Below the pieces are notes generated by a model. That model saw nothing but the letters and a program-made list of their open reading frames with translations. It was not told the DNA's origin and made no database searches. The position numbers and the translations under genes were made by a program. Below, piece by piece: positions 1 to 5,836 of a DNA stretch of 9,980 nucleotides (the stretch's first letter is position 1; each line of letters begins with the position of its first letter). Source of the stretch: Ectothiorhodospiraceae bacterium (GTDB lineage Bacteria > Pseudomonadota > Gammaproteobacteria > Nitrococcales > AK92); the NCBI GenBank assembly GCA_029263635.1, contig JAJUFY010000060.1:1-9980 (forward strand). Direction: 5' to 3'.

Positions 1-81
1 ACTGGCTCCGGCTACTTCAACGTCTACCACAACAACTTCGAGGGACGTCGCCTCTGGCTCTCGGCAACCTACCAGTTCTGA
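1..81 (+). CDS. TonB-dependent outer-membrane receptor, C-terminal fragment
   Basis: Only the last 26 codons plus TGA are inside the window; the gene begins upstream. The visible residues alternate polar and aromatic/hydrophobic positions and end in LWLSATYQF. A final beta-strand ending in Phe is the usual C-terminal signature of outer-membrane beta-barrels recognised by the BAM complex, and the RRLWLSATYQF form is typical of TonB-dependent receptors. Such receptors import ferric siderophores, other metal chelates or cobalamin using energy from TonB-ExbBD. The next gene, 107 nt downstream on the same strand, is a PepSY-type membrane reductase, a common neighbour of siderophore receptors, which supports a metal-chelate ligand. 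The ligand cannot be told from this fragment, and another type of outer-membrane barrel is not excluded. Confidence 0.8.
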   Translation, partial: TGSGYFNVYHNNFEGRRLWLSATYQF

Positions 82-137
82 GGCGGAATGCTTTGCACGG
101 ATAGCGATCGGCTCAGGGACGAGCCACAGAGTTCCTG

Positions 138-164
138 CCCACGCGTGATACATGCGCACGTGGG
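138..164 (+). other. Hairpin between receptor and reductase genes
   Basis: CCCACG (138-143) pairs with CGTGGG (159-164), with a partly paired inner part. It lies in the 107-nt gap between the receptor stop and the reductase start. No T-run follows directly, so it is at most a weak terminator or an RNA-processing structure. I see no clear Fur box or sigma-70 promoter in this gap, so co-transcription with the receptor is possible. Confidence 0.3.
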
Positions 165-188
165 CGCCGTTCTTGCGGAAATCCCTTC

Positions 189-2558
189 ATGCTGCGCAAC
201 CTCTGGTTCCAACTGCACTGGCTCCTGGGCATCACGGCCGGCATCGTGCTGGCGGTGGTCGGCGTCACCGGCGGCCTGTTGTCCTTCGAGCAGGAGATCC
301 TGCGACTGCTGAATCCGGGCGTGATGACCGTGACACCGCGCCCCGAACCTCGGCTGTCGCCCGACGCGCTGCTCGCCCGGGTTGCCGAGGCGGCGCCGGA
401 GAAGCGCATCATCTCCCTCGTCCTGGCGGCAGCGCCCAACGACGCTGCCACCGTCACCTTCGCCGGCAGCGGCCCCAACGCCCGCCGCGGCGAAACCGTC
501 TATCTCGACCCCTATACCGGCGAGCTGCTGGGCACGCCGCGCGGCCGGGAGTTCTTCTTCGACGTCATGCGCCTGCACCGCTGGCTGCTCGCGGGCGACG
601 TCGGCAAGCAGATCGTCGGCGCCTCCACCGTCGCGCTGATCGTGCTCTGCCTGAGCGGGCTCTATCTGCGCTGGCCGCGCCGGCTGTTCGACTGGCGGGT
701 CTGGCTCACCTTCAGCTTCGCCCGCAAGGGCCGCAGCTTTCTCTGGGACCTGCACGCCGTTGCCGGCACCTGGGCGTTGCTGCTGTACCTGTTGGCCTCT
801 ATCACTGGGCTGTACTGGTCCTACGAGTGGTACCGCAACGGCCTGTTCGCGCTCGCCGGGGTCGAGCGGCCGACCGGCCGCGGCCCTGGCGGCCCGCCGG
901 CGGCAGGCAGCAGCTCAGAAGAACCGGCGCGGCCTGCACTGGATCCGGCCTGGCAGGTCTTCGAGCAGTCGGTGGCCGGCTACAGCACCGCTCGCCTGCA
1001 GCTGCCGCAGCGCCCCGGCCAGCCGCTGACCATCACCTATCTGGATCCCACGCCGGCCCACGAACGCGCCTTCAGCCGGATCACCATCGCCGGCGATGCG
1101 GTACGCAGCTACGAGCGCTATCAGGACAAGCCGCTCAACGAGCGGCTGATGAGCAGCATGCTGCCGCTGCATTCGGGCAGCTATTTCGGCACTCCGGGCC
1201 TGGTGCTGATGATGGTGGCGAGCCTGGCCATGCCGCTGTTCACCGTCACCGGCTGGATGCTGTACCTGGACCGGCGCCGCAAGAAAAAAGCCAAGCTGGC
1301 CGCCGCCAGCGCCGTCACCACGGCTGCCCCCGCCAGCGGCGCCAAGCCGGTACTGATTGCCTACGCCAGCCAGAGCGGCACTGCCGAGCGGCTGGCCTGG
1401 CTCTCCGCCGCCACGCTGCAGGCGGCCGGGCTGCCGGTGGCGGTACGGCCGCTGGGCCGGCTGGGGCCGGAGGAACTCTGCAGCTACGACCGCGCCCTGT
1501 TCGCGCTGGCCACCTTCGGCGACGGCGAGGCGCCGGACAATGCCCGCGCCTTCGTGGCGCGCATGGCGAAAGCGCAACCGATGCTGAGCGAGCTGCGCTA
1601 CGGGCTGCTGGCGCTGGGCGACCGGGCCTACAGCCGTTTCTGCGGCTTCGGCCGCAGCGTCGAAGCCTGGCTGCGCGACCGCGGCGCCCAGCCGTGGTTC
1701 ACGCCGGTGGAGGCCGACGGCGATGACGAGGCCGCGTTCAGCCGCTGGCAGCAGCAGCTCGCCGCCGTCACCGGCACTACCGCTCCGGCCTGGCAGGCGG
1801 ACGCCTTCGGCCGCTGGCGGCTGGTGCGCCGGCAGTGCCTGAACCCGCACGGCAACGGCCTGCCGACCTTCCATCTGGAGCTGGAGGCGGTGGAGCCGAC
1901 ACAGGCCGACTGGCAGGCGGGCGACCTCGCCGAGCTGCGGATCACGGCGGACCCGCCGCTGCTGCGCGAATACTCGATCGCCTCGATCCCGGCTGACGGC
2001 CGCCTGCACCTGCTGGTGCGGCAGGTCCGCCGCGCGGACGGCAGCCTGGGCCTCGGCTCCGGCTGGCTGACCGACACCCTGGCCGAAGGCGCCGAGGTCG
2101 CGCTGCGCATCCGCCGCAACAGCGGCTTCCACGGCCCCGAAGCCGGCCGGCCGATGATCCTGATCGGCAACGGCACCGGCATCGCCGGCCTGCGCGCCCA
2201 TCTGCGGGCCCGCGCCCAGGCCGGCGCCGGCCGCAACTGGCTGCTGTTCGGCGAGCGCAACGCCGCGCACGATTTCTATTACCGCGACGAGCTGCTCGCC
2301 TGGTCCCGCGCCGGCCTGCTCAGCCGGCTGGATGTCGCCTTCTCCCGCGATCAGGCGCGAAAGGTGTACGTGCAGGATCTGCTCCGCGCCGAAGCCGACC
2401 GGCTGCGGCAATGGCTGGCGGACGGCGCGGCGATCTATGTCTGCGGCAGCGTCGACACCATGGCGCCGGCAGTCGAGGCCACTCTACGGGAACTGCTCGG
2501 CGGCACTATGATGGACGAGCTGCTGGCACAGGAGCGCTACCGGCGCGACGTGTACTGA
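189..2558 (+). CDS. PepSY-type membrane protein fused to CysJ-like NADPH flavoprotein reductase
   Basis: This 789-residue inner-membrane protein probably moves electrons from cytoplasmic NADPH through FAD and FMN into the membrane, and possibly to periplasmic ferric or cupric chelates. The N-terminal half is PepSY-associated, with helices near 11-33, 142-161, 188-210 and 337-360. Histidines at H10, H130, H189 and H328 sit at helix ends and could bind heme b, as proposed for FoxB-like siderophore reductases. RRRKKK (362-367) marks the cytoplasmic side. A flavodoxin domain follows from about 387, with the FMN loop SQSGTAE at 394-400. The FAD motif REYS is at 593-596 and the nucleotide loop GNGTGIA at 660-666. 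The C-terminus RRDVY matches the CysJ ending, where the aromatic residue stacks on FAD. ATG 189 has a weak GCGGAA 8 nt upstream. The domain fusion is confident; the physiological substrate is inferred. Confidence 0.88.
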   Translation: MLRNLWFQLHWLLGITAGIVLAVVGVTGGLLSFEQEILRLLNPGVMTVTPRPEPRLSPDALLARVAEAAPEKRIISLVLAAAPNDAATVTFAGSGPNARRGETVYLDPYTGELLGTPRGREFFFDVMRLHRWLLAGDVGKQIVGASTVALIVLCLSGLYLRWPRRLFDWRVWLTFSFARKGRSFLWDLHAVAGTWALLLYLLASITGLYWSYEWYRNGLFALAGVERPTGRGPGGPPAAGSSSEEPARPALDPAWQVFEQSVAGYSTARLQLPQRPGQPLTITYLDPTPAHERAFSRITIAGDAVRSYERYQDKPLNERLMSSMLPLHSGSYFGTPGLVLMMVASLAMPLFTVTGWMLYLDRRRKKKAKLAAASAVTTAAPASGAKPVLIAYASQSGTAERLAWLSAATLQAAGLPVAVRPLGRLGPEELCSYDRALFALATFGDGEAPDNARAFVARMAKAQPMLSELRYGLLALGDRAYSRFCGFGRSVEAWLRDRGAQPWFTPVEADGDDEAAFSRWQQQLAAVTGTTAPAWQADAFGRWRLVRRQCLNPHGNGLPTFHLELEAVEPTQADWQAGDLAELRITADPPLLREYSIASIPADGRLHLLVRQVRRADGSLGLGSGWLTDTLAEGAEVALRIRRNSGFHGPEAGRPMILIGNGTGIAGLRAHLRARAQAGAGRNWLLFGERNAAHDFYYRDELLAWSRAGLLSRLDVAFSRDQARKVYVQDLLRAEADRLRQWLADGAAIYVCGSVDTMAPAVEATLRELLGGTMMDELLAQERYRRDVY

Positions 2559-2576
2559 TCCATTCCAAGCAACGAC

Positions 2577-2583
2577 AAGAGGT
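2577..2583 (+). promoter_or_regulatory. Ribosome binding site of the cupredoxin gene
   Basis: AAGAGGT lies 6 nt before ATG 2590 and fixes that start. It sits in the 31-nt gap after the reductase stop, which supports translation from a shared transcript. Confidence 0.7.
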
Positions 2584-2589
2584 AATTCC

Positions 2590-3090
2590 ATGCGATTCGC
2601 CCGCCTGCTGCTACTGCTGGCCCTGCTGCCGATCGGCACCGCCGCCGCCCACGGCGACCACGACGATGCCATCCGGATCCGGATCCTGCTGGGCGAGATG
2701 TACTTCCAGGTCGACGGCCAGGCCAAAGGCGAGCCGCTGCGCCTGCAGGCCGGGCAGGACTACGAGCTGGTATTCGAGAACGTCGGCGCCATGCAGCACG
2801 AGGTCCTGTTCGGCCGCGAGCTGGTCAAGAAGGACGGCCGGCCGGTCGGCTATCGAACCAACCTGCTGGAAGACGTCGAAGTCGAGATCGCCGCGGTGCA
2901 GACGGTCGACGGCAAGCCCAGGCAGTTGCTGGTCGAGGCCAACGGCTTCGAGGAGCTCTACCTGGATCCCGGCGCCAGCGTGACGCTGGGCTTCGAGCTG
3001 CCGGCTGCCGCCAAGGGCCGCTGGGAGCTGGGCTGTTTCATCGCCGGCCACTACGAGGGCGGCATGAAGCTGGACCTGGTGGTGGAGTAA
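2590..3090 (+). CDS. Secreted type 1 copper protein (cupredoxin)
   Basis: This 166-residue protein is a small periplasmic or exported copper electron carrier or copper-binding protein. Residues 1-20 form a signal peptide: Arg residues at 2 and 5, a Leu-rich core, then TAAA. The mature part shows all four type 1 copper ligands: H70 in AMQHEV and the Cx4Hx4M set C149, H154 and M159 in GCFIAGHYEGGM. The GHYEGGM ending resembles the copper-resistance-associated cupredoxins of the COG4454 type (family assignment from memory). If cleavage follows A20, the mature protein starts HGDHDD, with His at 1 and 4, which could be a second metal site. It starts 31 nt after the reductase, so it is probably co-expressed and may exchange electrons or copper with it. 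Azurin-like, plastocyanin-like and copper-storage roles cannot be separated from sequence alone. Confidence 0.88.
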   Translation: MRFARLLLLLALLPIGTAAAHGDHDDAIRIRILLGEMYFQVDGQAKGEPLRLQAGQDYELVFENVGAMQHEVLFGRELVKKDGRPVGYRTNLLEDVEVEIAAVQTVDGKPRQLLVEANGFEELYLDPGASVTLGFELPAAAKGRWELGCFIAGHYEGGMKLDLVVE

Positions 3091-3122
3091 GCCGGCGAAG
3101 GCTGGCCGCGCACTGCTCACCG

Positions 3123-3150
3123 GCAATGCGAGCGCGGCGAAGCGGTCTCG
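3123..3150. repeat. Degenerate copy of the repeat arm
   Basis: The stretch ATGCGAGCG followed by GGCGAAGCGGTCTCG aligns with the right arm of the palindrome at 3236-3267 (TTGCAAGCG...GCGAAGCAATCTCG), with a few substitutions and a short length difference. It seems to be a decayed extra arm, in right-arm orientation. Confidence 0.4.
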
Positions 3151-3151
3151 A

Positions 3152-3172
3152 AACGGCAGGGTACCTGCCGTT
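3152..3172 (+). terminator. Hairpin after the cupredoxin gene, possible terminator
   Basis: AACGGCAGG (3152-3160) and CCTGCCGTT (3164-3172) are exact inverted repeats of 9 bp with a 3-nt loop. The stem lies 61 nt after the cupredoxin stop. A short TTT (3178-3180) follows after a gap, so it is not a classic intrinsic terminator. It may instead stabilise the 3' end or belong to the neighbouring repeat cluster. Confidence 0.4.
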
Positions 3173-3187
3173 GCGACTTTGTCGTCT

Positions 3188-3267
3188 CGAGATTGCTTCG
3201 TCGCCTTGGCCTCCTTGCAGTGACGGGATAGGCATCGTCATTGCAAGCGATAAGCGAAGCAATCTCG
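3188..3267. repeat. Large imperfect palindrome of the dispersed REP/BIME-like type
   Basis: The outer arms CGAGATTGCTTCG (3188-3200) and CGAAGCAATCTCG (3255-3267) are perfect 13-bp inverted repeats. The inner arms CCTTGCAGTGACG (3213-3225) and CGTCATTGCAAGC (3236-3248) match at 11 of 13 positions, around a 10-nt centre (3226-3235). The right arm has the look of the CGTCATTGCGAGCG...GCGAAGCAATC repeat scattered in intergenic DNA of many environmental bacteria (from memory). It would fold as a long stem in RNA or single-stranded DNA. It carries no coding potential. Possible roles are mRNA 3' end protection, transcription termination, or a mobile palindromic unit moved by a RAYT-type transposase encoded elsewhere. 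Confidence 0.7.
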
Positions 3268-3296
3268 GGCTGACGACGTGTCGTCCGACAATGGTG

Positions 3297-3347
3297 CCCC
3301 GTCCCGAGATTGCGTCGTCATTCCGCTTCCCGCAACGACGGGGAATG
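3297..3347. repeat. Second left-type repeat arm with nested hairpins
   Basis: CCCGAGATTGC (3303-3313) repeats the left arm core of the palindrome at 3188. Around it are competing inverted repeats: CCCCGT (3297-3302) with ACGGGG (3338-3343), CGTCGT (3313-3318) with ACGACG (3335-3340), and CATTCC (3319-3324) with GGAATG (3342-3347). It looks like a further, partly rearranged unit of the same cluster. Confidence 0.45.
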
Positions 3348-3466
3348 GCAGCCGCTCCTGCATCTAGCAAGGCGGCTGCAGGCCCTTGCTGCTGCTGGGG
3401 CGTTCCCATCCCGGCAGCGTCCAAAGCCTTTTCTCCCGAGGATGCCGCCCCATTGATTAACGACGA

Positions 3467-3502
3467 GGGCGCCACGCCGCATCCCTTCACGGCGCCCGGA
3501 GG
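3467..3502 (+). promoter_or_regulatory. GC hairpin abutting the ribosome site of the 3511 gene
   Basis: GGGCGCC (3467-3473) and GGCGCCC (3491-3497) are perfect 7-bp inverted repeats. The Shine-Dalgarno GGAGG (3498-3502) starts at the next base, 8 nt before ATG 3511. The ribosome site clearly supports this start. The hairpin could affect access to it, but any control role is inference. Confidence 0.45.
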
Positions 3503-3510
3503 CTATCGTC

Positions 3511-4107
3511 ATGCTGACTTCTGCACTCGCAGCGCTGCTGGCCGTCGGTGCCCCGTCGGCACCGGCCCCCGCCTCCAAAGTCCAGGACTGGGAAACCGTG
3601 GTCACCGATGACGGTGCCGGCAGCCTGACCTTTCGCGCAATGACCTTCGAGGAAAACAAGGGAGCGGATACGCTGGTGCTGTCGCTGGACCGGCTGCCCG
3701 GCCAGTGCGACCAGATCCTGGTATCGCTGGCGGTGGTCGGTGCCGAGGAACACGGCCTGCCGGGCGGCCTGCTATCGCCCAACTATCTCGGCGAGATGCA
3801 GGTCGACAAGCGGGCGCCGCGCCGCTTCGACTACCGGTTCCTGACGGATCCCAGCTTCGACAACGTCATCCTGGTCCAGCTTACCCACTGGGACGGCGAC
3901 GACAATCTGTTCCGGGAAGTGCGCAACGGCAGCAAGTGGCGGTTCCGCTTCGACATGGACGGCGAGGTCCATTCCTGGCGTTTCTCGCTGATGGGGGTTT
4001 CCGCCGTGCTGGAGCAGACCTACCAGGCCTGCACGGCGCACAACGACCCCGGTTCCGGCGAAGAAGTACCGGCCCAGGCCAAGCTGGAAAGCAAGTACCG
4101 GATGTGA
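3511..4107 (+). CDS. Unrecognised, probably exported 198-residue protein
   Basis: I do not recognise the family. The start is well supported by GGAGG 8 nt upstream. Residues 1-22 (Leu/Ala-rich, then Pro/Ala-rich) look like a signal peptide, but with no Lys or Arg in the n-region, so export is likely rather than certain. The rest is rich in alternating polar and hydrophobic residues and aromatics, suggesting a beta-sandwich fold. Two cysteines, C66 and C174, could form a periplasmic disulfide. The C-terminal part, FSLMGVSAVLEQTYQAC (158-174), resembles the end of several small secreted proteins that close with a similar segment and a Cys. It is flanked by repeat-rich DNA upstream and a strong hairpin downstream, so it is probably a single-gene unit. 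No catalytic motif is visible. Confidence 0.75.
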   Translation: MLTSALAALLAVGAPSAPAPASKVQDWETVVTDDGAGSLTFRAMTFEENKGADTLVLSLDRLPGQCDQILVSLAVVGAEEHGLPGGLLSPNYLGEMQVDKRAPRRFDYRFLTDPSFDNVILVQLTHWDGDDNLFREVRNGSKWRFRFDMDGEVHSWRFSLMGVSAVLEQTYQACTAHNDPGSGEEVPAQAKLESKYRM

Positions 4108-4133
4108 CCGCCGGCCGCCCCTGCGGCCGGCGG
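4108..4133. terminator. Strong GC hairpin between convergent genes
   Basis: CCGCCGGCCGC (4108-4118) and GCGGCCGGCGG (4123-4133) are perfect 11-bp inverted repeats with the loop CCCT. The stem begins at the base after the stop of the 3511 gene and ends 15 nt from the stop of the convergent dehydrogenase gene. There is no T-run on either side, so it may act as a bidirectional, non-canonical terminator or 3' end protector. Confidence 0.65.
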
Positions 4134-4148
4134 CGTGGCACCGGCTGC

Positions 4149-4919
4149 TCAGGCGATGCTGGTGCCGCCGTCGACCGCCAGGTATTGGCCGGTGACGTGG
4201 CGCGACGCCTCGCTGGCGAAGTACACCACCGCGCCCTTGAGGTCCTCCTCGCCGCCCAGCCGCCGGAGCGGCGCCATGGCGATCGCCCTCTCGGCCAGCG
4301 TCTCCAGCACGCCCTGCGACATCTTGGACGGGAAGAACCCCGGGCAGATCGCGTTGACGTTGATGTTGTACTTGCCCCACTCCGCCGCCAGCGCGCGGGT
4401 GAAATTCACCACCCCGCCCTTGCTGGTGTGGTAGGCGATGGCGGTCATGGCGGTGGAACCGCGCAGCCCGGCGATCGAGGCGATGTTGATGATCTTGCCG
4501 GCCTTGCGCGGGATCATGCAGCGGCGCGCCACTTCCTGGCTAACGAAGAACAGCGCGTCGACATTGAGCCGCATGACCTTGTGCCAGCCGTCGGCCGGGT
4601 ATTCCTCGGCCGGCGCGCCCCAGGAGGTGCCGGCATTGTTGACCAGGATGTCGATGCCGCCGAAACGCTCGATCACCCGCTCCACCATGGCCGGGATGGT
4701 GTCGAACTGCGACAGGTCGCCGGCCACGGTCAGCACCTCGACGCCCAGCCCCTGCAGGTGGGCCGCCGCCTCGTCCAGCTCGGCCTGCTTGCGGGCGGTA
4801 ATGGCCACCTTGGCGCCCATCTCGCCCAGGGCCTCCGCCATCTGCAGGCCCAGCCCGCGGGAACCGCCGGTGATGAGGGCGACCTTGCCGGTCAGATCGA
4901 ACAGCGCCTTCACGCTCAT
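4149..4919 (-). CDS. Short-chain dehydrogenase/reductase (classical SDR, NADP-type)
   Basis: This 256-residue cytoplasmic NAD(P)-dependent oxidoreductase is the usual length for a classical SDR. The cofactor motif TGGSRGLG is at 17-24 and NNAG at 94-97. The catalytic tetrad fits N119, S148, Y163 and K167 (YHTSK). R43 after the second strand favours NADP(H). The ending VTGQYLAVDGGTSIA is typical of FabG-like enzymes. I chose the ATG at 4919 because GGAGG (4928-4932 on this strand) lies 8 nt upstream; a longer form up to 5009 would add an Arg-rich tail overlapping the upstream gene. It is 34 nt downstream of a second SDR gene on the same strand and is probably the last gene of the acyl-CoA dehydrogenase unit. 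It may interconvert a hydroxy and keto group on the pathway intermediate. The substrate is unknown. Confidence 0.9.
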   Translation of the reverse strand: MSVKALFDLTGKVALITGGSRGLGLQMAEALGEMGAKVAITARKQAELDEAAAHLQGLGVEVLTVAGDLSQFDTIPAMVERVIERFGGIDILVNNAGTSWGAPAEEYPADGWHKVMRLNVDALFFVSQEVARRCMIPRKAGKIINIASIAGLRGSTAMTAIAYHTSKGGVVNFTRALAAEWGKYNINVNAICPGFFPSKMSQGVLETLAERAIAMAPLRRLGGEEDLKGAVVYFASEASRHVTGQYLAVDGGTSIA

Positions 4920-4953
4920 AATGTTTGCCTCCGTTGCTGTATGCCGCTGCGGT

Positions 4954-5808
4954 TCAGCGCCCGGCCAGCGTGTCGAACGCCGCCGTTTCGCGTTCGGCCG
5001 CTTCCGCACGCGCCCTGATCAGCGCCTTGATCTTCTTGTGGGGGAAGACATAGAACTGGTCGCGCTCGACCGCCTGCAGCGTCATCTCGGCGATGTCTGC
5101 GGCCGGTATCCGGCCGTGCTGCACCGCATAGCGGATGCGCTCCTCGCGCTGCCGGCGCGCTTCCGTCATCGGCGCCGTCTCGGCAAGCTCGGCGGGCCGG
5201 TTGCGGGCGGCATCGACGATGGCCGTCGGGAAATAGGCCGGCGAGAGCACCGTGACCCCGATGTTGTCGGCGCCCGCGTCCTTGAGGTCGAACACCAGGG
5301 TCTCCGACAGCGCCACCACCGCGTGCTTGCTGGCGTTGTAGATGCCGCCGCCCGGCGCATTCACCCAGCCGGCCGCCGAGGCCGTGTTGACGATGTGCCC
5401 TTCGCCCTGCTCCAGCAGCATGGGCACGAAGGCCTTGATGCCCCAGGCAACCCCGTACAGGTTCACGCCCAGCACCCATTGCCAGTCGGCTGCGGTGTGC
5501 TCCCACAGCGGGCCGCCGCAACTGACGCCGGCGTTATTGAAGATCACATGAGCGGCGCCGAAACGCTCCTTCGCGAGCCCGGCAAGCGCCTCGACCTGCT
5601 CCAGCTTCGACACGTCGACCCGCAGCGTTGCCGTCTCAATCCCCGGCTGCGCCTGCTCGGCGAGCCGTACGGTCTCCGCCATGCCTTGCTCGTCGACGTC
5701 GGCCAGCACCAGCTTCATGCCCCGCCGCGCGCAGCAGAGCGCAAACTCCCGGCCCAAGCCGCTGCCGCCACCGGTAATGACGGCAACCTTGCCGCTCAGC
5801 TCCTTCAT
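4954..5808 (-). CDS. Short-chain dehydrogenase/reductase (classical SDR, NAD-type, extended C-terminus)
   Basis: This 284-residue cytoplasmic oxidoreductase has TGGGSGLG at 12-19, NNAG at 91-94, and the tetrad N116, S144, Y157 and K161 (YNASK). D37 at the end of the second strand favours NAD(H) and thus oxidation, in contrast to the neighbouring SDR with Arg there. It is some 30 residues longer than a minimal SDR; the C-terminal part (about 235-284) is charged and helical, with a KKIKALIRARAEAAERE stretch, as seen in SDRs related to RDH/DHRS-type enzymes. GGAGG (5816-5820 on this strand) lies 7 nt before the ATG. It sits between the acyl-CoA dehydrogenase and the other SDR, so it probably acts on an intermediate of the same pathway, for example a 3-hydroxyacyl or alcohol group. 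The substrate is not visible in the sequence. Confidence 0.9.
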   Translation of the reverse strand: MKELSGKVAVITGGGSGLGREFALCCARRGMKLVLADVDEQGMAETVRLAEQAQPGIETATLRVDVSKLEQVEALAGLAKERFGAAHVIFNNAGVSCGGPLWEHTAADWQWVLGVNLYGVAWGIKAFVPMLLEQGEGHIVNTASAAGWVNAPGGGIYNASKHAVVALSETLVFDLKDAGADNIGVTVLSPAYFPTAIVDAARNRPAELAETAPMTEARRQREERIRYAVQHGRIPAADIAEMTLQAVERDQFYVFPHKKIKALIRARAEAAERETAAFDTLAGR

Positions 5809-5836
5809 CTCCTCTCCTCCCGGTCGTTGTTCGCCA

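Larger units (their letters stand above)
3091..3510. other. Gene-free stretch carrying clustered inverted repeats
   Basis: This 420-nt interval has no convincing gene. Frames open through it lack a ribosome site, recognisable motifs and protein-like composition. It contains a 9-bp hairpin just after the cupredoxin gene, several alternating repeat arms with the core GAGATTGC or its complement, a small 6-bp inverted repeat GACGAC-GT-GTCGTC (3272-3285), and a GC hairpin touching the ribosome site of the next gene. I could not identify a good sigma-70 promoter for the downstream gene. Confidence 0.7.

Noticed and set aside
82..188. A Fur box before the reductase
   Set aside because: I looked for a GATAATGATAATCATTATC-like AT-rich palindrome and saw none in the gap; iron control, if any, would act upstream of the receptor gene.
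152..1726. A long + strand frame in the reductase region
   Set aside because: It is out of frame with the reductase and gives Arg/Pro/Ala-rich sequence, a shadow of the real gene.
915..2411. A 498-codon open frame on the - strand inside the reductase gene
   Set aside because: It overlaps a gene with clear flavodoxin and NADPH motifs. The product is Gln/Ala/Gly/Arg-rich without known domains or a ribosome site.
189..2558. Calling the reductase CysJ (sulfite reductase alpha subunit)
   Set aside because: The C-terminal half is CysJ-like, but the membrane PepSY-type half, the absence of a CysI gene and the receptor neighbour argue for metal-chelate reduction.
3038..3490. A 150-codon - strand frame across the same region
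   Set aside because: It is a read of repeat DNA and the end of the cupredoxin gene; no motif or ribosome site.
3091..3510. A CRISPR array or insertion sequence as the source of the repeats
   Set aside because: There are no regularly spaced direct repeats with unique spacers, no transposase and no target duplications visible; the units are inverted and degenerate.
3126..3611. A 161-codon + strand frame across the repeat region
   Set aside because: It covers the palindromic repeats and overlaps the well-started exported protein gene in another frame. Composition is not protein-like and there is no ribosome site.
4920..5009. N-terminal extension of the NADP-type SDR
   Set aside because: It would overlap the upstream SDR and add an Arg-rich tail. 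The inner ATG at 4919 has a GGAGG 8 nt upstream and matches normal SDR starts.
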